DNA of 64,000 bases from Bacteroidota bacterium (GTDB lineage Bacteria > Bacteroidota > Bacteroidia > AKYH767-A > OLB10): positions 434,001 to 498,000 of the forward strand of contig JADJMG010000001.1 of NCBI GenBank assembly GCA_016709725.1, in the 5' to 3' direction. A program made the translations under genes and the position numbers. This document shows, piece by piece, positions 17,501 to 27,666 of this stretch. The notes below the pieces were generated by a model. That model had not been told where the DNA came from. It did not search any database and saw only the letters and a program-made list of their open reading frames with translations. Positions within the stretch are counted from its first letter, which is position 1. Each line of letters opens with the position of its first letter.

Positions 17501-20350
17501 TGTAACACTTAAGTTATACGACTGACCGATTAATACTTGAGCCGTGGCTGTTCCTTCAGGAATGATATTATAATTAGTTCCAGAAGTACTTTCACAGGCT
17601 GCAGACGTATAACTCATCGATCCAAAAGAAACATTTGTTAAACAAGCAGAACCTGCATTAGTAACCGCACAATAAGAAGGAGCCACACCGCCACCGAATA
17701 CTGAGTTAGTATCAATGGTAGCACGTACCCAGAAAGTATCAGTTTGTGTTACGAATGTAGAATAGCTATTAGAGTTCGACAATGGAAGCGCAGACAATGA
17801 ATCAGCGAACCACTGAACGAAGTATCCAGGATTTGCAGTTGCATTCAATGTTACATTTCCTTGACCACAAACTGTATCACCTTCAGAGAAAGTAATTGTT
17901 GGATCAAACACATCAACGAACTTAATATTTGAATAAGAAGAATCTGTACAATACGCCTTCAAACGATAGTAGTTATCAGCTGTAATTACAGGAGAGGTAA
18001 ACGTTGGATTATTCTCACCGATTACATCGAAGAAATTAATTCCATCAGTAGAACTCTGCCATTGTAATGTACCATCAACAGTCACAGAAGTGAATGACAT
18101 AGTACCAGATACACAGATTGTAGTATCAACAGAAGCAAATTCTATTACTGGAACTACCGGAGTAGGACTCACATAGAAATTAGCAGTATCTGTTGCTACA
18201 CAACCATTACTAGGATCAGTAACTGTCAATACATATTGACGAGGACCTTGACCTAATGATTGAGTGAATAAAGGATTTGAGATTGCTGAATTATCCAATT
18301 CAGTTGCAGGAGCCCAAGCGTAATTCACAGAACCACCTTGGAAACGCATGTTTGGACGAAGGTCTAATAATGTACCCGTAGCAGCGCCACAAGCAGCAGC
18401 GTTAAGTGCATTAGTAGTGAAGCAACCTGGAGTTTGAGTTGTATATACAATATCAAACAAGGTAGTTGCTGCATTAGCGAAACAAGTTTGAACAACTAGG
18501 TTATGTACTCCATCCCAGAAATAAGGTGTAGAGAAAACAATGTCATTCCAACCTGAACCAGAAGTTGAATAATTACCTGTGTAAACATTACTACCACCTG
18601 GCATGGTGATGTAGTTTGTACTGCTGAAACAAGATGTTCCAGTAGGTAAAGTGTCAATGTCAACAGTAAATCCAGTATAAGGTGCACTACTCAATTTAGT
18701 AACCACATTGAAACCAATGCTATTAATAAATGAAGGGCCGAAAATACCTGCTGCATTTAATTCAGCAGCGGTAATAGCTACTTGCATACGTTGACCAAGG
18801 TTTGCACCATTGAAAGGCCATCCAGCTGTTTGTCCTAAGTTTTCAGTTGTACCTACATACTTGAAGCTCGCAGAACCACCTGAACCATTAAATTGGAAAG
18901 GTGAAGTAGTACAGACAGTATCAGGAACTACACCAACTGTAGCGAAAGGTGCTGTATTCACTGTAAGAGTGATAGTAGCTGTGTTTGCACAACCACCTAC
19001 AAGACCATCATCCGCAGTTACTGTATACGTAGTAGTTGTACTTACGTTTGCAGTAACAACCGCACCTGTAGTAGCACTTAAGCCCGTAGCAGGAGACCAG
19101 TTAAAGTTCACATAAGATGGGTCTGTAGGTAATGCAGATGCATCTAATGAAACAGAACCATTATCACAGAAAGTAGTTGGACCACCCGCTGTAATTGATA
19201 AAGCTGGAGCTGGATTTACAACATAGTCAGCAATGCAAGATGTGCCGAAGCAACCATGCATTACCTGCCAGTTATAGAACATACCAAATGTAGTTGCACC
19301 GAAGTACGAAGCAGCAGGAGGCATATTACCATAAGCTATGATCGTCATTTCACCAGCAATTACCCAAGGAGAGGTACCTGAAACGGTAGCATTTTGATGT
19401 ACTGCCAAGTTTGGACTAGCCGTAGGACGCATTGCATAAGGAATCGTGCTATAAGGAACGAAAATATTCATTTCAATTGTCTCATAGTTAGGCAATGTAA
19501 CGGTAGTTACTCCACTCGCAGAACCAATTGTATTTCCTAAAGAATCGATGATTTCAATACCATAAGGTGTTCCGATAGGTCCGTTAGGATAAATATCTAC
19601 ACTCTTGATAATAGTACCACTTGCATTATCAACTCTAAACCACATCCCTTGAGCAGTTGTTGGGAAATAACCAGCAGGAGCAGAAGGGAATAGAATAGGA
19701 TCATAACCAACAGCCGTTGTATCCAAATTATTTGGAAACTCACGAACTTGGAAAGAACCAGATGCAGAAACGTTTTGAACTAATGTATCATTAACAGCAA
19801 GAATATTTCCACCATTACCTTCTGTCCAGAACAATTCATTAGCAGAACCAACAGCCGTTAATGTAACGTCACCTTGTCCACAAATAGTGTCACCTGCACA
19901 AACTGGCGCAGCAGGAACAGCATTTACATAAATAGTACGATTTGCAGTATTTGAACAACCACTAACTGTATCCAAAATAGATAAAGTAATCACATTTGCA
20001 CCAGCACTTGAACCGATGTAAGTTGTGTTAGCAGCCGTAGGATTACTAAAATCACCAGCAGGAGACCAGCTATAAGTTAGCGTTGGATCGAAGCTAGAAA
20101 TGTTTATTAAGTAATCTTCAGTTTCACCCCAAGTATATGTCCCAGTTGAATTGATAACGCCTGATGTTTCTACATTAATTACACGCATTAAGGTCACACC
20201 TGCAGATGCAGTAAATGGAATTACGACACTACCACTTGCGGTGTTATTACCAGGGACAGCAGCAGACAATACAGGATTTTCACCTACATCTAAGAAATCG
20301 CCATCACGATTGTAATCGATGAAGATTGCAAGCACCACCTGTTGTAGCAC
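14540..20350 (-). CDS. Giant secreted protein, C-terminal part: Ig/SprB/GEVED modules and terminal dockerin-like domain
   Basis: Some 1930 residues that most likely continue the gene beginning at 26879. The first in-frame residues up to about 20330 (MLQQVVLA) are not genuine; the true homology begins at AIFIDYNRDGDFLDVGENP, the second half of a GEVED domain ending WGETEDYLINI. Ig/PKD-like modules follow, then a second GEVED domain near residues 906-1030 (GSGETEDFVITIG) and three SprB-type repeats around 1480-1720 (ITCFGSSNGNADVTWTGG). The last 75 residues are dockerin-like: SGDVAPQDEVVDITDQ and TDVSGDGVVDITDQAIVDN. There is no T9SS sorting domain. The first Ca loop is degenerate (APQDE instead of NQDGT). 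A large adhesin or matrix protein is likely; no enzymatic motif is seen. Confidence 0.8.
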   Translation of the reverse strand: MLQQVVLAIFIDYNRDGDFLDVGENPVLSAAVPGNNTASGSVVIPFTASAGVTLMRVINVETSGVINSTGTYTWGETEDYLINISSFDPTLTYSWSPAGDFSNPTAANTTYIGSSAGANVITLSILDTVSGCSNTANRTIYVNAVPAAPVCAGDTICGQGDVTLTAVGSANELFWTEGNGGNILAVNDTLVQNVSASGSFQVREFPNNLDTTAVGYDPILFPSAPAGYFPTTAQGMWFRVDNASGTIIKSVDIYPNGPIGTPYGIEIIDSLGNTIGSASGVTTVTLPNYETIEMNIFVPYSTIPYAMRPTASPNLAVHQNATVSGTSPWVIAGEMTIIAYGNMPPAASYFGATTFGMFYNWQVMHGCFGTSCIADYVVNPAPALSITAGGPTTFCDNGSVSLDASALPTDPSYVNFNWSPATGLSATTGAVVTANVSTTTTYTVTADDGLVGGCANTATITLTVNTAPFATVGVVPDTVCTTSPFQFNGSGGSASFKYVGTTENLGQTAGWPFNGANLGQRMQVAITAAELNAAGIFGPSFINSIGFNVVTKLSSAPYTGFTVDIDTLPTGTSCFSSTNYITMPGGSNVYTGNYSTSGSGWNDIVFSTPYFWDGVHNLVVQTCFANAATTLFDIVYTTQTPGCFTTNALNAAACGAATGTLLDLRPNMRFQGGSVNYAWAPATELDNSAISNPLFTQSLGQGPRQYVLTVTDPSNGCVATDTANFYVSPTPVVPVIEFASVDTTICVSGTMSFTSVTVDGTLQWQSSTDGINFFDVIGENNPTFTSPVITADNYYRLKAYCTDSSYSNIKFVDVFDPTITFSEGDTVCGQGNVTLNATANPGYFVQWFADSLSALPLSNSNSYSTFVTQTDTFWVRATIDTNSVFGGGVAPSYCAVTNAGSACLTNVSFGSMSYTSAACESTSGTNYNIIPEGTATAQVLIGQSYNLSVTCDGSAITSVWIDFNKDGLFDASEWQQVYTTGTNGTISITIPPTALGGKTGMRIRSRLSGNTNGPGDACLAMGSGETEDFVITIGSSACSSVKIPVIAVVTAAPAVTVVPSASTICENSSVTINVTGGLLDYTNFDWAPATGLNVVTGTAVVATPSVSTSYIVTASGNVNGCETSDTAVITVNPAPVFTMSPSSQNLCNGDTAAISLVVTAPVSGNYSVVSIPHTPSAAPLTQSAPALGDEGTQSVALPFTFNFGGVNYTDVTIHANGQILMGANNLSAQFAYTPPTVFDAAAPNNWVGFWGDLNNSVASSITYDIVGSAPNRKLVVKFNAVDFWQFDPGVTYQIELNETSNIVDVFLTSVNTISLNVRAVGLETGTAGVAAPGYNAGTWSATNQAFRFAPIQAATIQWSGQGIIGSTTGTSIQAIPSTSGYYYATVTNPLTGCTKIDSVAVNFNVSPAPQIVENDTTLCNPDFIYVHVEDAGAYSGGYPSGTTFTWSAIGVPIPDLDSISSSGNGSSYSVIVTLPSGCSATSDTITVLTKSVAVVDVINNATCSGGGSIEVEVTSGIANYNYVWSTDLAQTNIVRNVTLSSNRDTLANLTAGTYYLQVYDEAGTPASCNSGVLTYVVSGSNPIVASVAATNITCFGSSNGNADVTWTGGNAPFSITWSDANFANITPRSVSLAGNYSVIVSDLSGCADTVAFTIVEPAPVTVTFTSTPESFPGALDGTVTAIPAGGTGPYSVQWADELFVIVGSGNPLTGLGAGLYYGLVTDTNSCDNSATVGGDSIRVDVASNATLNVKLIIEGYYDGLGGMTPALLNAGVGLSSTEVDTIVVELRDALSPSTMVQSATVVVNTNDSAMVTLPGSVIGNSYYIAVFHRNAVQTWSDLPVTFSGVTNYDFTTAASQAHGSNMIEVDPGVFAFYSGDVAPQDEVVDITDQGYVGNDIQNFASGYVPTDVSGDGVVDITDQAIVDNNINNFVGSIHPF

Positions 20351-23300
20351 AAGTTGAAGAATTGTTTAGACTTCCAAAGGTTACATTAGAAATATCTTCA
20401 TCGGCAGTTGAGGTAGCATTTGAAGTAAGATAACCTGAAGGAGGAGTTTGAGGTCCCATAACAACAGATGAAGGAACTGCATTAGCAATTACAGAAGTTG
20501 ATTGACCTTGACAAATTGTAGTATCCGCAATGTTTATTGATAACACAGTAGGCAAGTTATACACTACAACTTCTACAGTATCTGAAGTTGCACAACCTGC
20601 ATTCGGACCTACACCACCACTAGCAGTTACAATAAAATTATAACTATCGGCAGAAGTTGGAGTCGCGCTTACGTTTTGAGTGTTATTCGTCAATAAATTT
20701 CCATTACCATTCACACTCCATGCAAAATCAGTATAACCGTTTGCAGTAGATGATAAAGCAATTGTTGAACCTAAACAAACAGTGCTATCATCAGCTGATG
20801 CAACAATTTGTGGAGGAGTAGCCACTGTAACAGTAATCGGAGTACGGCTACTATAACATGAACCATCAAATGCAGCAACATACATAGTTGTTGTTGTTCC
20901 TACTAATGAAAGGAAAGTTAAAGATGGATCTGCTTGAAGGATATTTCCAGCAACCGCTGCATCATACCAGTAGTAAGCAGTAGCGCCAACAACTGGATCT
21001 ACAGAAGCTGTTGGAATTTGATTTCCGCAATGAGCACTGTTGTTCGCGTTGGGTGCACTAGGAACCGGTAACACCGTGAAGTCAACTGAATCAACACTTG
21101 AACATCCTGTTGTACCATCAGTACCAGTAATATAATACAAAGTACTCACCAATGGAGTAGCCATTGGATTTGCAATATTAGGATCTGATAAACCAGCAGT
21201 TGGAGTCCAAGCATATGACAATGGATTAGCGTTTCCAATTTCAATGGTATAATCTTCAGTTTCACCCCACGTATATGTTCCAGTTGAACTGATAACACCT
21301 GAAGTTTCAACAATGATAACACGCATTCTTGTCTTACCATAAGATGCAGTACCAGGAATAACAATATTACCTGATCTCACATTATTTCCAGACGAAGCAG
21401 TACTTAAAAAAGGATTTTCATCAACATCTAAGAAATCGCCATCGCGATTGTAATCGATGAAGATTGCTGTTCTATTTGTGAAAGCACCACCACAAGAGAA
21501 TTGAGTTACAGAAAAAGGAACAGTTTGTCCTGGACTAACAATTGCTGGAGCAAGAGCTGTATAATTTGAATATAGATTTAGAGTAGATCCAGGTCCACCT
21601 GTTGTAGCACATGTAGATGTATTATTAATGCTACCAAAAGTAACATTAGTAATTTCTTCATCCGCAGTACTTGTAGCATTAGATGTAAGATAAGATGTAG
21701 GAGCTTCTGGAGCTGAAACATTCAATTGAACAGAATCACCAGCACATATAGTAACCACATCAAGATTTGCTATTACAATTGGGTTGCTATTTACAGTCAA
21801 TACTAAAGTATCCGTAATTACACAACCAGCAGCTGCATCATCACCCAATACTACGAATGTAAAAACACCAGCAGTAACAGGAGTAGAAATCACTTGAGGA
21901 CCAGAGTTCACATTTAAAGTTCCTACTCCATCACCTGACCAAGTATAAGCATATACATTAGTTGAACCAGTTTGTACAACATCTAATGTATCCACTTCAC
22001 CCAAACAAATACTAGCTCCTAAAGCAGAAATAATATCAATTGGATCAGGTTGAATTACCGTTTCAGTAACTGCAACACGAGGTCCATCACAAACACCATC
22101 AAAAGCTGCAACATAGAATGTAGTTGTTGTAGCAACGTTAACTCGAAGATTAGTATCAATTGTATTTTGAACGGGTGTTCCACCTGTTGGTGTTGTGTAC
22201 CAACGATAAGCAGTAGCACCAGGAACAGAGAATATATCACATTTAGCTTGTTGATTTCCGCAATGCATAGAGTCCACTCCAACAGGAGCAGGCAAAGTTG
22301 TGAACCAACTTACGTTTACTGTATCAGTTGCTGTACAAACACCATCATTTAAAGTAACAACATATTCAGTTGGGGAAGCAACTGGTGTAACATTCTCAAT
22401 ACTTCCAGTACCACCAGAAGACCAAGAAATATTTGCTACCAAAATGTTACCTAAGCCAACATTAAATGCACCCCAGTTGGTTAAATTACCAGCACTTGCA
22501 ACAGTCCAATCAGCAGCTGTATTGCTATCAGCGAAAGATGTACGACGAATACCAGCGGTACCTGATGATGAAGCAACGTTACCAGACCACATAGCTGCAG
22601 TAACTGCTGGAGTTCCTAAGCCAACAGGATTATGACTCATGATTGCAGCAACGTCAGAAATATTTCCACCTAAGTCGCTAATAATAAAACCTTGAGCGGT
22701 TGCAGAACCTTGAGATAAAAGAGTTGAATTTACATAAACTCCAGGGATAGCCGCTCCACCACCGCCACGTGCGATAGTAAATGTACCGCCAGCAGCAACG
22801 GTATTACCAGCAGGAATAATATAAATTCCAGCAATTCCAGTAGTTTCTAATTTCCATCCACTGATATCAACTGGTTGATTTCCGATGTTTGTTAATTCTA
22901 TATAATCAAAACCAGAAATACCTGGAGCAAGTGGACCTGCACCAGTACCTGTTTCAAAACCTGAGATTTCAGAGAATACAATTGAATTTAAGTAAGGAGA
23001 AGCCACACTTAAATTTGTAGATGTTCCTGGGCAGATTGTTTGATCAATACCTGCAGATAAACCTGCAAATAGATACTCATCTCTATAAGATTGAGAAGCG
23101 CTAATTGTAGCGTTTAAATTTACACTGTTATCTGTAGCTGTTGTTGAATAACTTACTAGTGCACTACCACTGGCAGGAATTGTTCCTTCCCATAAGTTAG
23201 TACCGCCATTAAATACCATTACGATGGCTGTTTGAACAACTCCATTTAACGACCAATTTAAATCTACACCTAAGATACCACTGGCATCAGAAGCGTCCAC

Positions 23301-26300
23301 AGAAACTAATCGTGAAGAAGCAACACAAGCAGAACCTGCTGGAGAAGCTACAACAGAAATAATAGTTGGGCTTACAAAGTCACCAGAGGCAACAAAGTCG
23401 CCCGCATCGGCACCAATATCAATTGGAGTTAATCCAGCACGAGCTTGACTGTCGAAGTCATCAGCAGGTCCAGTGATAGCTAATCCAGCTCCTTCTACAG
23501 GCGTTACTGCAGGAGAAGGTTGAATATGTAAATCTGGAGTTGCCGCAGCAGGAGCAATATAATTTGGATTTTCAGAAATTGAATTCAAATCTAATCCCGT
23601 TAATGTTCTCCAGTCTGTTAAACTTGAAGCAACTGTTAAATTGCGAATACCCGTACGACCACCATTTGCGAAATCCGCAAAAAGAACATTTTTAGAAGAA
23701 GTGATGTTAATATTAGTATCTAACCCAATAGCATATTGCAATCCACCTAAAGCGGAAGTTCTTGCATTATAAAATACATTATTAATTACTTCATCATTTC
23801 CTGTAGTTGGACGATTCACGCGACGGAAACCATAGGTATTACCTTGAAGTATTCCTGAGGCAACTGAAGCATCACCACCAATGTAAACCGAATTATGATA
23901 AATTTTATTAATATTCGTATTTGCCTTATAAATACCATAATAATCTTGAGAACTCGTATTACCAAGTCCAACTTGAATCATGTTATTTTGAACGGTAGGT
24001 AAACCACCATATAAACCAATACCGATAAACACGTGTTTAGCAGTATCAGAAGCTGTGGTTAAATCGTTCAAATCATAAATCAAATTCTTTTGGATGAGTT
24101 GATTAAAGCCCGCAGTAGTTGTACCGGTATATGCGATACCATTAACTACTACTCTACCTGTATCAGCACTCATCTTCAAATCATGGATAGTATTGCCAGA
24201 AATATTCACTTCAGTACCTACTACAGGAACAGAAGTCGAAGTATGATTTATACCATTTAAATGTGCTGTTGTAGCTGCTGCCACGTTCTTCGCATTAGAA
24301 GAAAGTGCAGTAATGGTATTTCCAGTAATAACATTTAGACCTGAAGAAGTTTGAATACCATAAACAACACCTGCAGAACTACGTGTAGGAACCTGCAAAT
24401 TTTGAATACTATTATTACTAATAGTAATTCTAGTTCCTCCTGTATTCATAATACCTACAACTGAGAAATTAGCAGCAGAAGTGACACCAGCATTAATGGC
24501 TGCTCCGCTACGCATACTTGCTGCAATGGCACCACCAATAGTATTACCGCTGATTAAGCGTGTACCATTTGGATCAGTTAATGTGGTGAAACCTTGATTA
24601 AAGATACCACAAACGGTTGCACCTACTGTTGCTGAGTTTGCAAATGCTGCTGTAATACCATTGAATCCTAATCCACCAATATTATTACCAGTAACGGTAA
24701 TTGGCGTATTTGATGCAGCACCTTGAGCAATACCAATTACATTGGCAGAGGTAGATGAACCACCCGTTGCAGTACCTCGAACAAGAATATTATCTACTCC
24801 TGACATAGAACCTACCGTATTATTGGTAATATTCGCACCACCTGCATTTAGCCAGATACCACAGAATGCAGCTCCAGAACCTGTTCCAGTGCTACTAGTA
24901 GCAATACTGAAATTAGAAATTGTATTTCCACTGATCGTAGTTGCAGGAGATAAAGCTGCATTTACATCCATTCCAAAGAATCGATTGGCCACAGGAGTTG
25001 TAACAAAGGTCATTGTATATGTTCCAGTACCACTAGCGTTCGCAAAACCAATAATGTTATTACTAATGTTAAATGTACCTGCTGTATTATTAGCGACAAT
25101 CCCTTTATGAATATTAGCAGTAGTATAAGTACGACTACCTTCTTGATAGATGCGATTACCTGTAATATTCCAACCGTTATTTAAACCAATTAAATTAATA
25201 CCATTTGATGCAGCACCAGCGCTAAAGAAATTATAAACTCGACAATTACTTATTGTATTGTTATTGTTAACCGCGCCAGAAGTATTTCCAGATGCCATAA
25301 AACAATTATTAGGGAAAGAAACACCATCTCGGAAATCACACTCATTAAATATATTATTGTCATTTCCAAGACCACCAACAACAGTTGATCCACCCATAAA
25401 TACAACTGCATTAGTTGTAGTATTATTTACACCTCGGAAGGTGATATATTCAAAAGAGTTATCAGACGACTCTTGATGAATCCTCATTGAAGTACCTGTG
25501 AAAGCTGAGTTAGCAATAGTTAATTCACTTGCACCCACTCCTCCGGCTCTTCCATCAATAAATAAATAAGAAGTTAAAGAGTCAGTAATTGTAGCATAAG
25601 AATGCGTGCTCGTAATACTAAGAGCTACTGCACCTGCTTCAGGGCGAATCGTAACTGTTTTACCAGCTAATGTTCCGATATTACCAGTCCATATAGGGAA
25701 AGTTTCAACCGTACTTACATAAGCTGCTTGTAACTCAAGGATAACGGAACAAGTAAGACCATTTACACGAATATCTGCTAAAGCAGCAGTAAGCGATGCA
25801 TAAGTTCCAGTTGGACCTACAGAGTAAGCTCCACATAAAGTTCCAGCGAGTGTATTTTGATTACTATTAAGAGCAGTACTCTTTTGACCTTCATTAAAGC
25901 TAAATACATTCCAATAGTAAGTAGTGCCGGCAGATAATCCAGCAGCAGCATATGTGATAGTATTTGCAGGTAATGAAGCTACCTGCACATAATTGATTCC
26001 ATCTAAAGAGCGTTCAACAATATAACCTACTTCACCAGTAGCATCTACCCAATCTAAGGACATACTGTTATTGGTAACAGCCGAGAAAGTTAAAGTAGTA
26101 GGTGCAGACGGAGCTACTGGAGGTGTAAAAGTGTACACTTGATTAGTAGCAGGAATCGCATTAATTGCAGTTGTCTCCGTAGCTGAAGAAACAGTTGGAG
26201 CAGCAGTAACATCACTTAAAGAAAGGAAATTACCTGCACCAGTAGCAGCTGCAGTGATTCCAACTGAAGCAGTAGATGCAGTAGGAATGCCTTCTTGACG

Positions 26301-26879
26301 ATAAATAAATTCTACAACACCTGTAGCTTCATATAATTTTACTTGAAATGAAAGCGCATTTGGACCATTCCAAAATACCCTCCAATTTAAAAACTCAACA
26401 GTTAAGATTCTACTACCTGGTAAACCAGTAGTAGCATACGTTCCAATACTAGGATTCACACCTCCAGCTCCACTGATATCATCCCAGTAAGGGGCTAATA
26501 ATGGTCTCGAAGTAGTTAACCCCGTGTTTAAATTGTTTGCAGCCGTACCAGAAGCAGTCGCACCAAATCCGATATAACCATCGGAGTGAGCAAAGAACTG
26601 AGAATAACTTACTCCGTTATAGAGAAAGTTAAAGCCGATTGGCATAAATGATGAAGTACCAAAATCTGCCTGAATAGCAGAAATATTAGTACTACCACCC
26701 GTTCCTGCGATTTGCGTGAACGAACCGCTAGAAGCGGAGAATGCATAGTTCGTAATACTTTGCGCATTACTTCTTTGCAAACCAACTGTGAGGGTTAACA
26801 ACATCACTGCTGTTAACATCAACCACCATTGGCGAAGCCTGGTTGTTAATTTCCCCTCGTAAGAGTAATTGTTTTTCAT
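20304..26879 (-). CDS. Giant secreted protein, N-terminal part: Fn3, beta-helix, lamin-tail and GEVED domains
   Basis: I start at the ATG at 26879 rather than 27035 because it opens a signal peptide (after MKNNYSYEGK comes the hydrophobic LMLTAVMLLTLTVGL, then RSNAQ) and is preceded by an AT-rich leader. About 2190 residues are encoded: a nidogen-like opening domain, an Fn3 domain (about 253-330), a long right-handed beta-helix region rich in N-x-I-S-x-N-x-I turns (about 345-1140), a lamin-tail domain (FDYIELTNIGNQPVDISGW, about 1310-1480), Ig/PKD-like modules, and a complete GEVED domain ending WGETEDYTIEIG (about 1745-1880). A second GEVED domain begins (DEDISNVTFGSLNNSSTC) but runs into a stop at 20304. 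The rest continues in another frame at 20330, with roughly 110 bp missing relative to the first copy. The two parts are probably one gene of about 4100 residues. Confidence 0.8.
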   Translation of the reverse strand: MKNNYSYEGKLTTRLRQWWLMLTAVMLLTLTVGLQRSNAQSITNYAFSASSGSFTQIAGTGGSTNISAIQADFGTSSFMPIGFNFLYNGVSYSQFFAHSDGYIGFGATASGTAANNLNTGLTTSRPLLAPYWDDISGAGGVNPSIGTYATTGLPGSRILTVEFLNWRVFWNGPNALSFQVKLYEATGVVEFIYRQEGIPTASTASVGITAAATGAGNFLSLSDVTAAPTVSSATETTAINAIPATNQVYTFTPPVAPSAPTTLTFSAVTNNSMSLDWVDATGEVGYIVERSLDGINYVQVASLPANTITYAAAGLSAGTTYYWNVFSFNEGQKSTALNSNQNTLAGTLCGAYSVGPTGTYASLTAALADIRVNGLTCSVILELQAAYVSTVETFPIWTGNIGTLAGKTVTIRPEAGAVALSITSTHSYATITDSLTSYLFIDGRAGGVGASELTIANSAFTGTSMRIHQESSDNSFEYITFRGVNNTTTNAVVFMGGSTVVGGLGNDNNIFNECDFRDGVSFPNNCFMASGNTSGAVNNNNTISNCRVYNFFSAGAASNGINLIGLNNGWNITGNRIYQEGSRTYTTANIHKGIVANNTAGTFNISNNIIGFANASGTGTYTMTFVTTPVANRFFGMDVNAALSPATTISGNTISNFSIATSSTGTGSGAAFCGIWLNAGGANITNNTVGSMSGVDNILVRGTATGGSSTSANVIGIAQGAASNTPITVTGNNIGGLGFNGITAAFANSATVGATVCGIFNQGFTTLTDPNGTRLISGNTIGGAIAASMRSGAAINAGVTSAANFSVVGIMNTGGTRITISNNSIQNLQVPTRSSAGVVYGIQTSSGLNVITGNTITALSSNAKNVAAATTAHLNGINHTSTSVPVVGTEVNISGNTIHDLKMSADTGRVVVNGIAYTGTTTAGFNQLIQKNLIYDLNDLTTASDTAKHVFIGIGLYGGLPTVQNNMIQVGLGNTSSQDYYGIYKANTNINKIYHNSVYIGGDASVASGILQGNTYGFRRVNRPTTGNDEVINNVFYNARTSALGGLQYAIGLDTNINITSSKNVLFADFANGGRTGIRNLTVASSLTDWRTLTGLDLNSISENPNYIAPAAATPDLHIQPSPAVTPVEGAGLAITGPADDFDSQARAGLTPIDIGADAGDFVASGDFVSPTIISVVASPAGSACVASSRLVSVDASDASGILGVDLNWSLNGVVQTAIVMVFNGGTNLWEGTIPASGSALVSYSTTATDNSVNLNATISASQSYRDEYLFAGLSAGIDQTICPGTSTNLSVASPYLNSIVFSEISGFETGTGAGPLAPGISGFDYIELTNIGNQPVDISGWKLETTGIAGIYIIPAGNTVAAGGTFTIARGGGGAAIPGVYVNSTLLSQGSATAQGFIISDLGGNISDVAAIMSHNPVGLGTPAVTAAMWSGNVASSSGTAGIRRTSFADSNTAADWTVASAGNLTNWGAFNVGLGNILVANISWSSGGTGSIENVTPVASPTEYVVTLNDGVCTATDTVNVSWFTTLPAPVGVDSMHCGNQQAKCDIFSVPGATAYRWYTTPTGGTPVQNTIDTNLRVNVATTTTFYVAAFDGVCDGPRVAVTETVIQPDPIDIISALGASICLGEVDTLDVVQTGSTNVYAYTWSGDGVGTLNVNSGPQVISTPVTAGVFTFVVLGDDAAAGCVITDTLVLTVNSNPIVIANLDVVTICAGDSVQLNVSAPEAPTSYLTSNATSTADEEITNVTFGSINNTSTCATTGGPGSTLNLYSNYTALAPAIVSPGQTVPFSVTQFSCGGAFTNRTAIFIDYNRDGDFLDVDENPFLSTASSGNNVRSGNIVIPGTASYGKTRMRVIIVETSGVISSTGTYTWGETEDYTIEIGNANPLSYAWTPTAGLSDPNIANPMATPLVSTLYYITGTDGTTGCSSVDSVDFTVLPVPSAPNANNSAHCGNQIPTASVDPVVGATAYYWYDAAVAGNILQADPSLTFLSLVGTTTTMYVAAFDGSCYSSRTPITVTVATPPQIVASADDSTVCLGSTIALSSTANGYTDFAWSVNGNGNLLTNNTQNVSATPTSADSYNFIVTASGGVGPNAGCATSDTVEVVVYNLPTVLSINIADTTICQGQSTSVIANAVPSSVVMGPQTPPSGYLTSNATSTADEDISNVTFGSLNNSSTCATTGGACNLHRLQS

Positions 26880-27666
26880 ATTATTTATTTTGATTAGATT
26901 ATTTTCATTGGAGTCTACTAAAAATGAGAATTCCCCACGCATAGCCATCAAAGTGCGCAGAAATAGAGGAAGGAAATAATGGAAGTAGAAGTTTTTCACT
27001 AAGCTTATTTTTTTATACCGGTTTCCAGAGTACAACTATTACTTTTTGAGGGTAAGACTTTGGTCATTTCGCGAGAATGACTAAAGTGTTCGCAATAACT
27101 CAATGGATTTTCCCTTTCAGGATTTGTTAACGCAATTTACTTGCTTAACCGATACAATGCAAGTTTTCTGTAAAATTTCACCCAATATTTGAGATAGTTG
27201 GCAAATTTTATACTGAAAATCAATGGCTAAAAGATTTAAACAATTTAAAATTTTCCTGTTCATAGATTAATTTCTTGTAAGAATTTTAAAAATGGGAACT
27301 AAAAAAATACTGAAAAGCTTGCATTTAATGTCTCCATCCCCTACATTACGAGGAGGTAAAAAATGGATGTTTTTAAACGAATTTTCGTTCATTTTTAATG
27401 AAGATCGCCTTCAATCCCGCTCAAATGACTGAAAAAAAGGAGATTGCATTCATTCAAAGCAAAATTCTGGATGCGACGGGCTTGTTTTAAGCGATTATTA
27501 AAAGATGAATATTGATCATGATTGTTTTCTTTATTTCGATGCATCGAAATAAAAATAAATCCATCTTTCAAGCAAAATAAATCTCACATTTTAAGAGATA
27601 AATCTACTAACGTTTATGCCTATACGAAAATTTTTAATTTTAGTAAAAAAACATCGAAATTAAATT
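26880..27666. other. Non-coding region between the giant surface gene and fcl
   Basis: I see no supported gene here. The stretch holds a near-perfect hairpin (27057-27068 pairing with 27076-27087, one mismatch) and a perfect 24-bp palindrome at 27530-27553 (TTTATTTCGATG and its complement). The palindrome lies about 115 bases beyond the fcl stop and could serve as its terminator. The leader of the giant gene presumably holds its promoter, but no convincing -7/-33 pair stands out. Confidence 0.5.

Noticed and set aside
27035..27035. Upstream ATG as start of the giant gene
   Set aside because: The 52 extra residues precede a good signal peptide that begins at the ATG at 26879.
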